Shown: one piece after another, positions 26,277 to 34,844 of the stretch
Layout of the letters: every line of letters begins with the position of its first letter
Position numbering within the stretch: position 1 is the stretch's first letter
Assembly: GCA_003149635.1 (NCBI GenBank)
Contig: QCWI01000001.1
Coordinates: forward strand, 185,938 to 249,937
DNA: 64,000 bases
Reading direction: 5' to 3'
From: Fluviicola sp. XM-24bin1
GTDB lineage: Bacteria; Bacteroidota; Bacteroidia; Flavobacteriales_D; Crocinitomicaceae
Position numbers and translations under genes: made by a program
Notes under the pieces: model-generated
What the model saw: only the letters and a program-made list of their open reading frames with translations
Database searches by the model: none
Told to the model about the DNA's origin: nothing

Positions 26277-26311
26277 TTTGCTCAAAAAGTCTTTCAATAT
26301 GATTAAATTTG
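26277..26311 (+). promoter_or_regulatory. Candidate promoter of pepA-pdxA
   Basis: TTTG at 26277-26280, a 23-base spacer and an exact TAAATTTG -7 box at 26304-26311. The ATG of pepA lies 18 bases further on. Confidence 0.5.
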
Positions 26312-26329
26312 CATCTCTATTTGAAGCAC

Positions 26330-27727
26330 ATGAAAATTAACAATCAAGGGAAGTGGGAAGGTATCCAAAATCGGGTGATAATTGTTTCGGAAGGAATGAA
26401 TACATCGGAGTATGATGCAAGTGAGCAAGATTTGATTGCTCGTTTTCAAGAACAGGACAAGGAGCTGGTAAAGGTCACCGATCTTAGATCGAATTTGGTA
26501 TTGGTTAAGAGCAATGCAGATGCGGAAAAAATGCGCATGCACGGTGCTACCGTTCGATCCTCATTGGAGACAACAGTTGAGTCGGTCGCGATTGCAGGAG
26601 AAGCAGAACAAAGCGTTTACCTCGCGGAAGGATTGTTGCTTGCGAACTACCAATTCATCAAATACTTCAAAGAAGAAGACAGAAAAAAGAAAGCGAACAA
26701 ACTAGATTCGATTGAGCTTGGCAATAAAGTGTCGCAAGCGAATTGCGACGAACTGTTGCATACGTATCAGGCTGTGAGTTGGGCGAGAACAATGGTGAAT
26801 GAGCCAGTTTCGTATCTCACTGCGGAGCAACTCGCAGCGGAGATGAAAGTGATCGCTGAAGATGCCAATATCACCGCTACGGTGCTTGAGAAAACGCAAT
26901 TGGAGTCACTTAAAATGGGTGGGATTCTCGCGGTAAACAGAGGAAGTATCGACCCTCCAACATTAACGATTCTAGAATACAAACCCGACAACGCCAAGAA
27001 CAAAAAACCGATCGTGCTAGTTGGTAAAGGAGTTGTGTACGATACCGGTGGATTGAGCTTGAAGCCTACGCCAAATTCCATGGATTCCATGAAGAGCGAC
27101 ATGGGTGGAGCCGCTTGTGTTGCCGGGGCAATTTACCTGGCAGCGAAGCAACAATTGCCGTTGCACATTATGGCTTTGGTTCCAGCAACTGACAACCGAC
27201 CGGGATTGAATGCGTACGCACCGGGTGATGTCATTACCATGTACAATGGATTAACCGTTGAGGTATTGAATACGGATGCAGAAGGTCGAATGATTTTGGC
27301 AGATGCATTGGCCTATTCAAGCAAATACGATCCTGAATTGGTAGTGGATGCAGCTACATTAACAGGTGCCGCATATCGTGCCGTTGGTGAACATGCAACG
27401 TGTATTATGGGTAATGCCGATGAAAGCTATTTTGAGCAGTTGACCGCAGCCGGAGAGGCAAGTTACGAGCGCACCGTTCGTTTCCCGTTTTGGGAAGAGT
27501 ATGGCAAGGAGATGAAGTCGCCAATTGCCGATTTGAAAAACTTAGGTGGCCCAACGGCCGGAATGATTACCGCAGGTAAATTCCTGGAAAATTTCGTTGA
27601 GGCACCTTACATCCACATGGATATCGCAGGGCCGGCATGGCGCACTAGCGACAGTGGATATCGTACCAAAGGAGGTACAGGGGCAGGAGTGAGACTGTTG
27701 TATCACTTCCTCAAAAATTACAAGTAA
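26330..27727 (+). CDS. pepA: Leucyl aminopeptidase (M17)
   Basis: The 465-residue cytosolic M17 aminopeptidase removes N-terminal residues from peptides using two metal ions. Visible are GKGVVYDTGGLSLKP (first lysine and aspartate ligands, about 243-257), MKSDMGGAACV and the family signature NTDAEGRMILADAL (about 317-330). The ATG at 26330 is preferred over an in-frame ATG at 26309, since the latter overlaps the -7 box. The stop overlaps the pdxA start (TAATG), so the two genes are coupled. Confidence 0.93.
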   Translation: MKINNQGKWEGIQNRVIIVSEGMNTSEYDASEQDLIARFQEQDKELVKVTDLRSNLVLVKSNADAEKMRMHGATVRSSLETTVESVAIAGEAEQSVYLAEGLLLANYQFIKYFKEEDRKKKANKLDSIELGNKVSQANCDELLHTYQAVSWARTMVNEPVSYLTAEQLAAEMKVIAEDANITATVLEKTQLESLKMGGILAVNRGSIDPPTLTILEYKPDNAKNKKPIVLVGKGVVYDTGGLSLKPTPNSMDSMKSDMGGAACVAGAIYLAAKQQLPLHIMALVPATDNRPGLNAYAPGDVITMYNGLTVEVLNTDAEGRMILADALAYSSKYDPELVVDAATLTGAAYRAVGEHATCIMGNADESYFEQLTAAGEASYERTVRFPFWEEYGKEMKSPIADLKNLGGPTAGMITAGKFLENFVEAPYIHMDIAGPAWRTSDSGYRTKGGTGAGVRLLYHFLKNYK

Positions 27728-29022
27728 TGGAGAAATCAAAAGATAAAGCGAAACGTACCCCCATTCGTGTGGGAATTTCCATAGGAGACATCAATGGAAT
27801 TGGCCCGGAAGTGGTAATCAAAGCCTTGAATGACTCGCAAATGCTGGTGGATTGTACACCGGTGATTTACGCTTCGAGCAAAACCATCAATTTTCATAAA
27901 AAACGCGTTCACGCAGGCGAGTTCAACTATGTTACGGTGCAATCTGCCGATGAGATCAAGAATCGCAAGATCAACATTGTAAACGTTTGGGACGGCGAAG
28001 TTCCTATTGAGCTTGGAAAGATCACTGAGTCGGGGGGAAGCCATGCCTTGAAATCGTTAGATTGTGCAACGAAAGATTTGGCATCTGGAAAGGTGGATGT
28101 CTTGGTGACAGCACCGATCTCCAAGGAGGCGATTGCGAAAGCAGGATTCAAATTTCCGGGACATACCGAATATTTGGCCGATATGGCAGGAGAGGAGGAA
28201 GCGTTGATGTTGATGGTAGCCGGAAATCTTCGCGTGGGATTGGTAACGACACACATGGCGTTGAAAGATGTCCCTGCAGCGATGACAATCGATAAAATTC
28301 ACGGAAAAATCAAAGCCTTTGAGCAATCGTTGAGAAAGGATTTTGGAATTCGTAGACCACGGATCGCTGTGTTGGGATTGAATCCGCATGCTGGTGAAAA
28401 TGGTAAAATGGGCGATGAGGAGCATGAAGTGATTGCACCATCGATCAGTAAGGCCAATAACGAAGGAATCATGGCTTTTGGGCCGTATCCTGCAGATAGT
28501 TTCTTTGGGTCTTCCAATCGTTTCAACTTCGATGGTATTTTGGCCATGTTCCACGATCAAGGTTTGTCGGCGTTCAAAGCAATCGCCTTTGATGAAGGTG
28601 TGAATTTCACGGCTGGACTTCCAGTTGTTCGAACGTCGCCAGATCATGGTACAGCTTTCGATATCGCTGGGAAAGATGAGGCCTCGGGTGCTTCCATGCG
28701 TCATGCTATCTATTTAGCGATGGATGTGTACCGTAATCATCAAATGGAAAAAGAGATCAATGCCAATCCTTTAGAAATTACTCCTCCAAAAGAGCGTGAT
28801 CGTAAAGAAGGAAAAGGCAAGCCAGGGCCGAAGGGTGATAAGCCGAAGTCAGGTGGAGATTCTAAGAAAAGTGCTCCAAAAGCTTCCACAGAAGCGAAAA
28901 AAGAGGCTCCAAAGAAAGATGAAAAGCCGGTAGAGAAGAAGGAAGAACCGAAAGCTGAGAAGCCAGAGGAGAAACCGACGGAATCACCTGCAGAAAACGA
29001 TGCTAAGGAGTCGAAGGATTAA
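27727..29022 (+). CDS. pdxA: 4-hydroxythreonine-4-phosphate dehydrogenase with long charged tail
   Basis: Pyridoxal phosphate pathway enzyme that oxidises 4-phosphohydroxy-L-threonine. Residues 14-350 show the PdxA pattern: ISIGDINGIGPEVVIKAL, TAPISKEAI, PGHTEYLA, TTHMALKDVPAAM (metal histidine), GLNPHAGENG and FHDQGLSAFKAI. PdxA enzymes are usually near 330-360 residues. Here about 80 extra residues follow, made almost only of Lys, Glu, Pro, Ala, Gly and Ser (for example KKEAPKKDEKPVEKKEEPKA). The tail is likely disordered and is unusual for this enzyme. It shares an operon with pepA. Confidence 0.93.
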   Translation: MEKSKDKAKRTPIRVGISIGDINGIGPEVVIKALNDSQMLVDCTPVIYASSKTINFHKKRVHAGEFNYVTVQSADEIKNRKINIVNVWDGEVPIELGKITESGGSHALKSLDCATKDLASGKVDVLVTAPISKEAIAKAGFKFPGHTEYLADMAGEEEALMLMVAGNLRVGLVTTHMALKDVPAAMTIDKIHGKIKAFEQSLRKDFGIRRPRIAVLGLNPHAGENGKMGDEEHEVIAPSISKANNEGIMAFGPYPADSFFGSSNRFNFDGILAMFHDQGLSAFKAIAFDEGVNFTAGLPVVRTSPDHGTAFDIAGKDEASGASMRHAIYLAMDVYRNHQMEKEINANPLEITPPKERDRKEGKGKPGPKGDKPKSGGDSKKSAPKASTEAKKEAPKKDEKPVEKKEEPKAEKPEEKPTESPAENDAKESKD

Positions 29023-29255
29023 ATAAAGTCTTCAACTGGTTCGTTTTTTCTTTAAGTGTAGTTTCCATTCTGTACATCATCTGTACTATTGTTTGGACAC
29101 GGATTCCTTTCTAACGGAGTTCAATAGGATTTACCTAAACTTGTTATTGAAAGGGAAGTAACGATGTTCTATGCTAACTATACTTTTTCCCATGCTCTAA
29201 CGAATTAAGGGCGATTGATACAAGAGCATTTGTAAAACCAGCTCTGTTGATTTCA

Positions 29256-29609
29256 ATGGAGCTTTTTTATTACTCAATCACAGGACTTTTAACCGCATTG
29301 GTCGCGATGGGCGCTACTCGCTACTTCGTAGATCATCAATGGGCGGTAGATGAATTCAATAAACTAGGCTTTCCGGAATGGCTAGTGTACACTTTGGCAG
29401 TTGCAAAATTCGCGGGTCTAGCGGCCATTTGGTTGGTGAAATCCAACACGATTAAGCAGTGGGCTTATGCCGGATTTACCTTTAATTTCCTCATGGCAAT
29501 AGGAGCGCATCTTGCTGCTGGAGATGGTGAAGCAATTGGTGGCGGTATTGCCCTCGTCCTTCTAGCTGGATCGTACTTCTTTTACCAAAGGATAGCGAAA
29601 GCTGCCTAA
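29256..29609 (+). CDS. DoxX-like membrane protein
   Basis: The 117-residue protein has four predicted helices (about residues 4-21, 42-60, 67-85, 93-110), matching small DoxX-like family proteins. The start is ATG at 29256; an in-frame TTG at 29247 would add three residues. The role of such proteins is not fixed; some partner with oxidoreductases. A terminator follows after about 10 bases. The 233-base gap before it holds a GTACA / TGTAC repeat (about 29090) and an ATGCTCT / AGAGCAT inverted repeat (29192-29229), but no gene. Confidence 0.7.
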   Translation: MELFYYSITGLLTALVAMGATRYFVDHQWAVDEFNKLGFPEWLVYTLAVAKFAGLAAIWLVKSNTIKQWAYAGFTFNFLMAIGAHLAAGDGEAIGGGIALVLLAGSYFFYQRIAKAA

Positions 29610-29620
29610 CGAATTTAACG

Positions 29621-29647
29621 GGGAGACTTTGGTTTCTCCGCTTTTTT
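29621..29647 (+). terminator. Intrinsic terminator after the DoxX-like gene
   Basis: GGGAGA ... TCTCCG stem with a short loop followed by six T (29642-29647). The T run overlaps the stop codon of the convergent gene. Confidence 0.7.
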
Positions 29648-30185
29648 AGGTTGTTGAGATACTTTTGTGTTTGCGAATCTTGATAACGATTCCCACTAGG
29701 ATCAGCGCGTAGATTACATAAGATAACCCCCATTTGATTTGAGTCATTGAGGAGGCCCAGTTCACAGCATCATTGCTCACGATTCCGTTTTTTAGGTACT
29801 CTTGCACCATAGAGATTTCCAAATAATTTTCCATCCAGTCGATGCACATGCGATTCGCAGGAAGGATTAAGACCCAGCGCCATTTGTGGAACAAAAACAA
29901 GATCCAGCAGGCATACATCAGCGTATAGAGGATAGGAAAAATCGTATCCCAAACCCTCAGGAAATTGATGTATGAAGCGAGTTGATCGCCGGATCGAAGT
30001 TGCAGAAAATGCATGACCTCTTGCCATGAATAACCGGTTGAGAGTCCCAAAGAATTTGTTGCTCCGGGAATGGCAAATGTTTCGCTGAAATAGCCGAGCA
30101 CGAATTGCGCATACAAAATCATCACAGCAGTAAAGACGAGAGCCAAATACAGCCAAGTTCTGTATGAAATGCTGCGGGTCGTCAT
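29646..30185 (-). CDS. Hypothetical membrane protein
   Basis: The 179-residue protein has four hydrophobic helices: near residues 10-30, 85-103, 106-121 and 150-168. No family is recognised. The start lies two bases from the stop of the SDR gene upstream on the same strand, so they form an operon. Loops between the helices hold an acidic helix (DWMENYLEISMVQEYL). Function unknown; the tight pairing suggests a role with the dehydrogenase. Confidence 0.65.
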   Translation of the reverse strand: MTTRSISYRTWLYLALVFTAVMILYAQFVLGYFSETFAIPGATNSLGLSTGYSWQEVMHFLQLRSGDQLASYINFLRVWDTIFPILYTLMYACWILFLFHKWRWVLILPANRMCIDWMENYLEISMVQEYLKNGIVSNDAVNWASSMTQIKWGLSYVIYALILVGIVIKIRKHKSISTT

Positions 30186-30186
30186 C

Positions 30187-31011
30187 TCACTTGTTCAAAT
30201 ACCCATTGACGGCTTCCCAGAGCTTTTCCGCCGCTTCCAAATTGTACGAATAATCGGTGGCTTTCGTGACTTTACTATTTGCATAATACTCACCATTCGT
30301 AAGAGATGAAACTTCGGCATCTGCCACATGTATATGAGTCTGGGCACCTTTTTCCGGTGATTTGCCGAACAACTTGAAGATAGAACGAGCGAACCATCCA
30401 GTATCACGACCGAGATTCGTGCTTACCATTCCCGGGTGAATGCTGAAGAAAGAGATGCCTGAATATTCCTCTTGTTTTGCCAACCAACGCGTGAGCATCA
30501 TCAATCCCAGTTTGGATTGACGGTACGCCTTGAAGCCAGAAAACTTCTGCTTGAATTCTAAATCATCGAAGTAAATCTCGCCTTGATGCAATCCAGAGGA
30601 AGTGATAATCACCTTGCTTTGACCGTTCTTTGGAATAAGCGCAACCAACTTTCGGAATACTTGCATTTGCGCGATCAAATTCACGTGTAAGGTTTCTTCG
30701 ATGCCATCTTGACTTTTCTTTTCCGAGGAATTCCAAAGACCTGCATTTAAGACCATCATGTCGATGCAATCGTGTTTGTCTAAAATGGACTGGCAAGCAT
30801 TTTCTGTGGATTCCAATGAGGAGAAATCGCAAAGCACTCCTTTAAAATTGATGTCAGGATTCAAGATTTTCAACTCATTCGACAATCGATCCATCTTTTC
30901 CTGAGATCTCGCGAGTACGATGAGGTCGCATCCTTTTTCTGCCAAATGTCTTGCTACAACTTCTCCGATTCCTGAAGTGGCTCCTGTGATTAATGCTGTC
31001 TTTGATGCCAT
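30187..31011 (-). CDS. Short-chain dehydrogenase/reductase (SDR)
   Basis: The 274-residue NAD(P)-binding SDR has TGATSGIGEVVARHLA (cofactor loop, about residues 9-24), LNAGLW (NAG motif, about 90), the catalytic serine in VIITSSGLHQ and a YRQSK catalytic Tyr-Lys pair (about 162-166). The sequence is close to the retinol dehydrogenase-like group (SDR7C type). The substrate is not known. It is the first gene of a two-gene operon with the four-helix membrane protein downstream. Confidence 0.85.
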   Translation of the reverse strand: MASKTALITGATSGIGEVVARHLAEKGCDLIVLARSQEKMDRLSNELKILNPDINFKGVLCDFSSLESTENACQSILDKHDCIDMMVLNAGLWNSSEKKSQDGIEETLHVNLIAQMQVFRKLVALIPKNGQSKVIITSSGLHQGEIYFDDLEFKQKFSGFKAYRQSKLGLMMLTRWLAKQEEYSGISFFSIHPGMVSTNLGRDTGWFARSIFKLFGKSPEKGAQTHIHVADAEVSSLTNGEYYANSKVTKATDYSYNLEAAEKLWEAVNGYLNK

Positions 31012-31023
31012 GTTTTAGTTGAA

Positions 31024-31590
31024 TTACATGATTTCTATGCGGACGCCATAACGTCCCGTCTTCTTGTGATCTTCGTCGTACTCCTCAAAAACATAAACCG
31101 AGATGTTTTTGTGAAGGAATCACAAAGTTCCCATCGGTCTGGAAGCCTTCCAGATTTTTACCTTCTCTTCAGAACTATATGTTCTTTCCGTTATTTCAAA
31201 TTTCCACTCGGAATCCGATTCTAAGCAAGATTGAATGGTAGTAAACCAATATTCCGCACTTTCTAGTTGAGCGTCTAAATCATACACAACTGAGGTAGTC
31301 ACCTGATACGTCCAAAAGTCCAAGCTCCCAGGATAATCTTGAAAGATAATGGTGCCAGTATTGCCGGGAATTAAGTGTTGACTGGCAATATATTCGATGA
31401 TAACCATCGTTTCTTCACCATAATCAGAAGTTGTTTGCGAAGTCTGTTCTCCGCGGCAATTGACGAAGCTCTCTTCGAATCCAATGTCATTGTGAATCGT
31501 GTTCAAGTTGGCGCAGAAATCCTGACTGAATGTGAACGTTGTTGTCAAAAGGATCGCAAATAATGCGAGGCTGGAATAGATTGATTTCAT
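31024..31590 (-). pseudogene. Secreted protein interrupted by an in-frame TGA
   Basis: The open part (31120-31590, 156 residues) has a signal peptide (LALFAILLTTTFTFSQ). It ends with TGA at 31120-31122 after RPMGTL. Directly after it, in the same frame, 31 more codons read FLHKNISVYVFEEYDEDH and end RIEIM at TAA 31024-31026, with coding-like composition and no start codon of their own. The simplest reading is one gene of about 188 codons carrying a nonsense mutation (TGG or CGA to TGA). The short form may still be made. No known domain is recognised; the mature part has several cysteines. Confidence 0.6.
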
Positions 31591-31630
31591 ACTGTCATTT
31601 CTGGTTGATTGGTTCTCTTAATTTACATTT

Positions 31631-32122
31631 TTAAAATGTATATCCCAGACTTACAGCCAAGTTGATTTGCGTAGGATAGAAAATCACCCATGAATAGCCA
31701 TAGTAATTGATCCCCGTTCGAAGCAAGAAGCCGCTCTTGGAATGATAACGATACATGAGTGTGATCATAGAAAAAGGATCGTAATAAGTATTGCCTTCAA
31801 ATAATTCTATCCGATGCGTAATCCCAACTCCTCCTTCAAAATGGTGCTTTCCTTTGGGATTAGTTAACCATGCAATGCTGGTTGGGATGCCAAATACCGG
31901 GGCGTCGAAATCAACTCCGAATCCAAGTCGAACGCAGGGAATGGAACGTGCACCAAACCTTCGATCGTAATTTGCAGAAAAGTATCCGACACCAACGGTT
32001 CCATTTCCCGACTTTCCTTCCAGGTAAAAGGCATTTTTTGGAATGGGAGAGTTATTGCTCCATTGACTGTATCCGGCGAACGCGAATGACAGAAAAAGTA
32101 ATGTAATAACACTTCGAATCAT
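31631..32122 (-). CDS. Secreted hypothetical protein, outer-membrane barrel candidate
   Basis: The 163-residue protein begins at ATG 32122 with a Sec signal (VITLLFLSFAFAGYSQ). An in-frame upstream ATG at 32161 would add 13 residues without improving it. The mature part has repeated amphipathic strands ending in aromatic residues (FYLEGKSGNGTVGVGYFSANYDRRF, MITLMYRYHSKSGFLLRTGINYYGY) and a C-terminal LAVSLGYTF strand. A final aromatic strand of this kind is typical of small outer-membrane beta barrels. Specific family not recognised. Confidence 0.65.
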   Translation of the reverse strand: MIRSVITLLFLSFAFAGYSQWSNNSPIPKNAFYLEGKSGNGTVGVGYFSANYDRRFGARSIPCVRLGFGVDFDAPVFGIPTSIAWLTNPKGKHHFEGGVGITHRIELFEGNTYYDPFSMITLMYRYHSKSGFLLRTGINYYGYSWVIFYPTQINLAVSLGYTF

Positions 32123-32226
32123 AAGCTTTCTGTTTCTAGCAAGTTCGCCAGAAACGCCCATTTTCGCAATGTTATAGGTCAGCCTGAAAGATGATTTTCG
32201 TCATCTAATTTTAATGAAAAGAACAC

Positions 32227-34107
32227 CTATCGAATGACCAATTTCTCTGTTACTGATTGTCCGTTTTCGAAGTGTATCTGAACGAAGTAGATTCCTGTTT
32301 CTAACAGAGACACATCAATCTTATTATTAACCAATGCGCCGTTGTCGACTATTGCTCCTGAACTATTAATCAAAGTGTAATCTTGTAGTCCAGATGCGCC
32401 CGTCTGTACAAACACAAAATCATTTGCAGGGTTGGGATAAATCGAAACGTTGAGAGGCATTTCTTCTGGTTCAACCGAGAGCGGTAGTTCGTACGTCCAG
32501 AATTCGTATTCGGCTCGCTCGGGGTTCAGCATCACGGCATCAGAATTGGTAGCCCGAACATAAAATTTTGCTTGGTTTCCTCCCATGTACCAAGGAAAGG
32601 CCGCGGTGTAAAAATTATCTCCGGCGATAGCGTCTCCATTGGTTCCGTCATCAACCATGGTTACCGAAACAAATTTTGAATTGTAGGGACTAATGGTCGC
32701 CATGAGTTCTACCGATGTAGCATTCGTCACATAAGCAGTAACATAGTTCTCACCTTGAGATCCTTGTTGAGCAACCACCATAGGATCATCAACAGTTGGA
32801 GGTGCTGCACTGAAGGACGGCAAAGATTCCAAGTAAGGTTTACGCAGATCAACAGTTGAGGTTATTCCAGCGGCAGAGAGTACGAATGGGATAATCATGG
32901 GCGAGGTCACATTGCTGTTGTAGTAAGTCATTCCGAAGAAAGTGTTTGGATCGGCAGTTGCGGCAGCCAGCCCCAATGTTTGCAATGAATCAACGAATCC
33001 TTGAATGGTTGTGGCGTCCAAGCTTTCTTCAAGAACAGTTCTCATGTGCGCCGTGTAGATTTTCCCGTAATGCGAATTCGGATTGGAAGTCAAGAGTTGT
33101 ACCAACGGCGTCCAGAATGAATTGTAGCCATTATACGGGTCGTATTCATAAAGCTCCGTGTGGTTTTGATTGAATTGGAGTAACGCCCCGACAAAACTCT
33201 CGGAAACATCCCACGGAATCATCTGGAAAAGTCCGTCGCCTGTTTGATAGAGATAGTAATTGTGCTGAAATAATCCATTGTAGGTATCCAGATTGGCAAT
33301 CACTTGATTGACTGCAAAGGCCCAAAGCACGCGATCAATGTTAAGAATGGTGTCCAGATTCAAAGGATCATTGTTGATCGCATCAATCAGTTCTACTAAT
33401 TCACTCCAGCCGCTTAGTGATCGTAGTTTGTAATGATCGTAATACAAAGTAGTGTCCGATCCGAGCCAAGTCAAATCCGAATTCCCCGTTGGCCCTCCCG
33501 ATTGTCCAAATTGTTGAATCGGATCGCATTTGAACAACACGCCATCGCTTTCGCCAAAATGCTTATCCAAAAACTTCTGGTCGACAGCTTCGGTGTTGAC
33601 GTACAGTCCCAAATAGTCTCCTTGCACGTTCAATCGCATGAGGTTCGCCTGTGGAGATGGCAGGTATCTTCTGTATATGTCGTAGGCCGTAATTTCCTTA
33701 GCAAAAGTTGGGTCGAATGCAGCATTGGCCAGTTTCACTTTTCGATATCCCATTAGGAATTGCCCCGGCACGGAATCGTTGAAGTCCAAATTATAGGGAA
33801 CCTTGGGATTGTTGTTGTCATTTGGAATCGCAAAGGTTGAATTCCCTTTGTAGCGCACCATAACGTTCGTAAAGAAGAGTCCATCACACAAAACTGTTGC
33901 CGGAAGTCGAATGCCCGTTTCGTTTGTCCAGCCATCTACCAGAATTGAATGGTAATTGGGGTCATGGAAATCAATATCGATCGTTCTTAACAATCCAAGG
34001 TCGAAAAGGCCGCCGGGCCCATCATAAAGCACTTGTGGATTGTAGAGCGTTTGTGCGTTCCCGATCTGAATTGAGAACAGAAATAGTAGCAGTCCGATGT
34101 ATTTCAT
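32227..34107 (-). CDS. CotH kinase-like protein with T9SS sorting domain
   Basis: The 626-residue secreted protein has a signal peptide (LLLFLFSIQIGNAQ). CotH-type features are seen: VRYKGNSTF, DYLGLYVNTEAVDQKFLDKHFG (G-loop-like stretch), a KCDP motif and MIPWDVSESF. CotH proteins of Bacillus spores are atypical protein kinases; secreted bacterial versions are mostly unstudied. An Ig-like domain follows (about 455-560), then a T9SS type A sorting domain (VSIYPNPANDFVFVQTG) whose terminal strand ends EKLVIR. Start at ATG 34107, not at the upstream in-frame codon at 34158. It is probably surface displayed. Confidence 0.85.
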   Translation of the reverse strand: MKYIGLLLFLFSIQIGNAQTLYNPQVLYDGPGGLFDLGLLRTIDIDFHDPNYHSILVDGWTNETGIRLPATVLCDGLFFTNVMVRYKGNSTFAIPNDNNNPKVPYNLDFNDSVPGQFLMGYRKVKLANAAFDPTFAKEITAYDIYRRYLPSPQANLMRLNVQGDYLGLYVNTEAVDQKFLDKHFGESDGVLFKCDPIQQFGQSGGPTGNSDLTWLGSDTTLYYDHYKLRSLSGWSELVELIDAINNDPLNLDTILNIDRVLWAFAVNQVIANLDTYNGLFQHNYYLYQTGDGLFQMIPWDVSESFVGALLQFNQNHTELYEYDPYNGYNSFWTPLVQLLTSNPNSHYGKIYTAHMRTVLEESLDATTIQGFVDSLQTLGLAAATADPNTFFGMTYYNSNVTSPMIIPFVLSAAGITSTVDLRKPYLESLPSFSAAPPTVDDPMVVAQQGSQGENYVTAYVTNATSVELMATISPYNSKFVSVTMVDDGTNGDAIAGDNFYTAAFPWYMGGNQAKFYVRATNSDAVMLNPERAEYEFWTYELPLSVEPEEMPLNVSIYPNPANDFVFVQTGASGLQDYTLINSSGAIVDNGALVNNKIDVSLLETGIYFVQIHFENGQSVTEKLVIR

Positions 34108-34173
34108 AGTATGCAAGTTACGAAAGTTCCAATTAAGGGATTGGACTGTGACTCTCAAGAAAGGTTTAATCCC

Positions 34174-34584
34174 TTATGACATCCGATATTCGCTGATCTC
34201 AAACAGATGTCCGTCTGGATCTCGGAAGAAGCAACGTGTTTCAGGGCCGTTGTCGTGTGGCGGAGTGATGAATTCGGCACCTCGCTCTTTTAATATTGAA
34301 TACGATTCCCGGCAATTCTGCACACGAATGGTAAACGCGTGACTAACGCGATCTTTATCGTCTGGAACGAGAAAATGTGTATTCGGTTTGTCCGGAGTTG
34401 GGCCGCCAGAAGTAACCAACAATAGCCAATTTCCGAGGGATTCCAGTACCAAGGAATCACCTCCGTATTCGCGAAAAATGGAAGCGCCGAGAATGTCTAC
34501 GTAGAACTTTTTCGATATGGACATATCTGAAACTACGAGGATTTTGGTCAATGCTGAATCTTTGAATGGATCGTTATTGCTCAT
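34174..34584 (-). CDS. VOC family protein (glyoxalase-like)
   Basis: The 136-residue protein has the betaalphabetabetabeta pattern of the vicinal oxygen chelate fold: KILVVSDMSISKKFYVDILGA, SLVLESLGNWLLLV, and FRDPDGHLFEISEYR near the C-terminus. It lacks an obvious second His of glyoxalase I at the start, so the exact reaction (isomerase, dioxygenase or fosfomycin-type thiol transfer) is open. The gene is preceded by a short hydrophobic ORF (34641-34697) on the same strand. Confidence 0.85.
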   Translation of the reverse strand: MSNNDPFKDSALTKILVVSDMSISKKFYVDILGASIFREYGGDSLVLESLGNWLLLVTSGGPTPDKPNTHFLVPDDKDRVSHAFTIRVQNCRESYSILKERGAEFITPPHDNGPETRCFFRDPDGHLFEISEYRMS

Positions 34585-34640
34585 GCGAATGAATTTAGGC
34601 TTTTTTGCTCAAAATCAGTTGATTTAGGAAGGGGAGCGAG

Positions 34641-34697
34641 TTAAGGCAGCGCACCCCCACTTAGCAATAAGACGAGTACAACAAAAAGTTTCTGCAT
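34641..34697 (-). other. 18-codon hydrophobic ORF
   Basis: ATG at 34697 to TAA at 34641 encodes MQKLFVVLVLLLSGGALP. This looks like a complete signal-peptide core (Lys, then a leucine/valine stretch and a small-residue patch) followed at once by a stop. It may be a remnant of a lost secreted protein or a small leader peptide for the VOC gene 57 bases downstream. Length alone cannot distinguish these. The remaining part of the 34585-34844 gap holds a purine-rich repeat at 34768-34800 and nothing else I recognise. Confidence 0.35.
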
Positions 34698-34844
34698 TAC
34701 GGTTCAGCTTTGAACTATTTCCGTGTAGCGTGAGAGTTGCGTTTCGGGGGTAAGATACGGAGGAATTATGAGAAGGTGGAAAGCTGAAGGCAGAAAGATG
34801 TGTTCCGCGGCTTCCTTTGAATTATATTTTAGGTTCAATGAATC

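Noticed and set aside
28057..28704. Open frame of 215 codons antisense to pdxA
   Set aside because: Shadow of the coding frame; rich in His, Cys and Arg as such shadows usually are.
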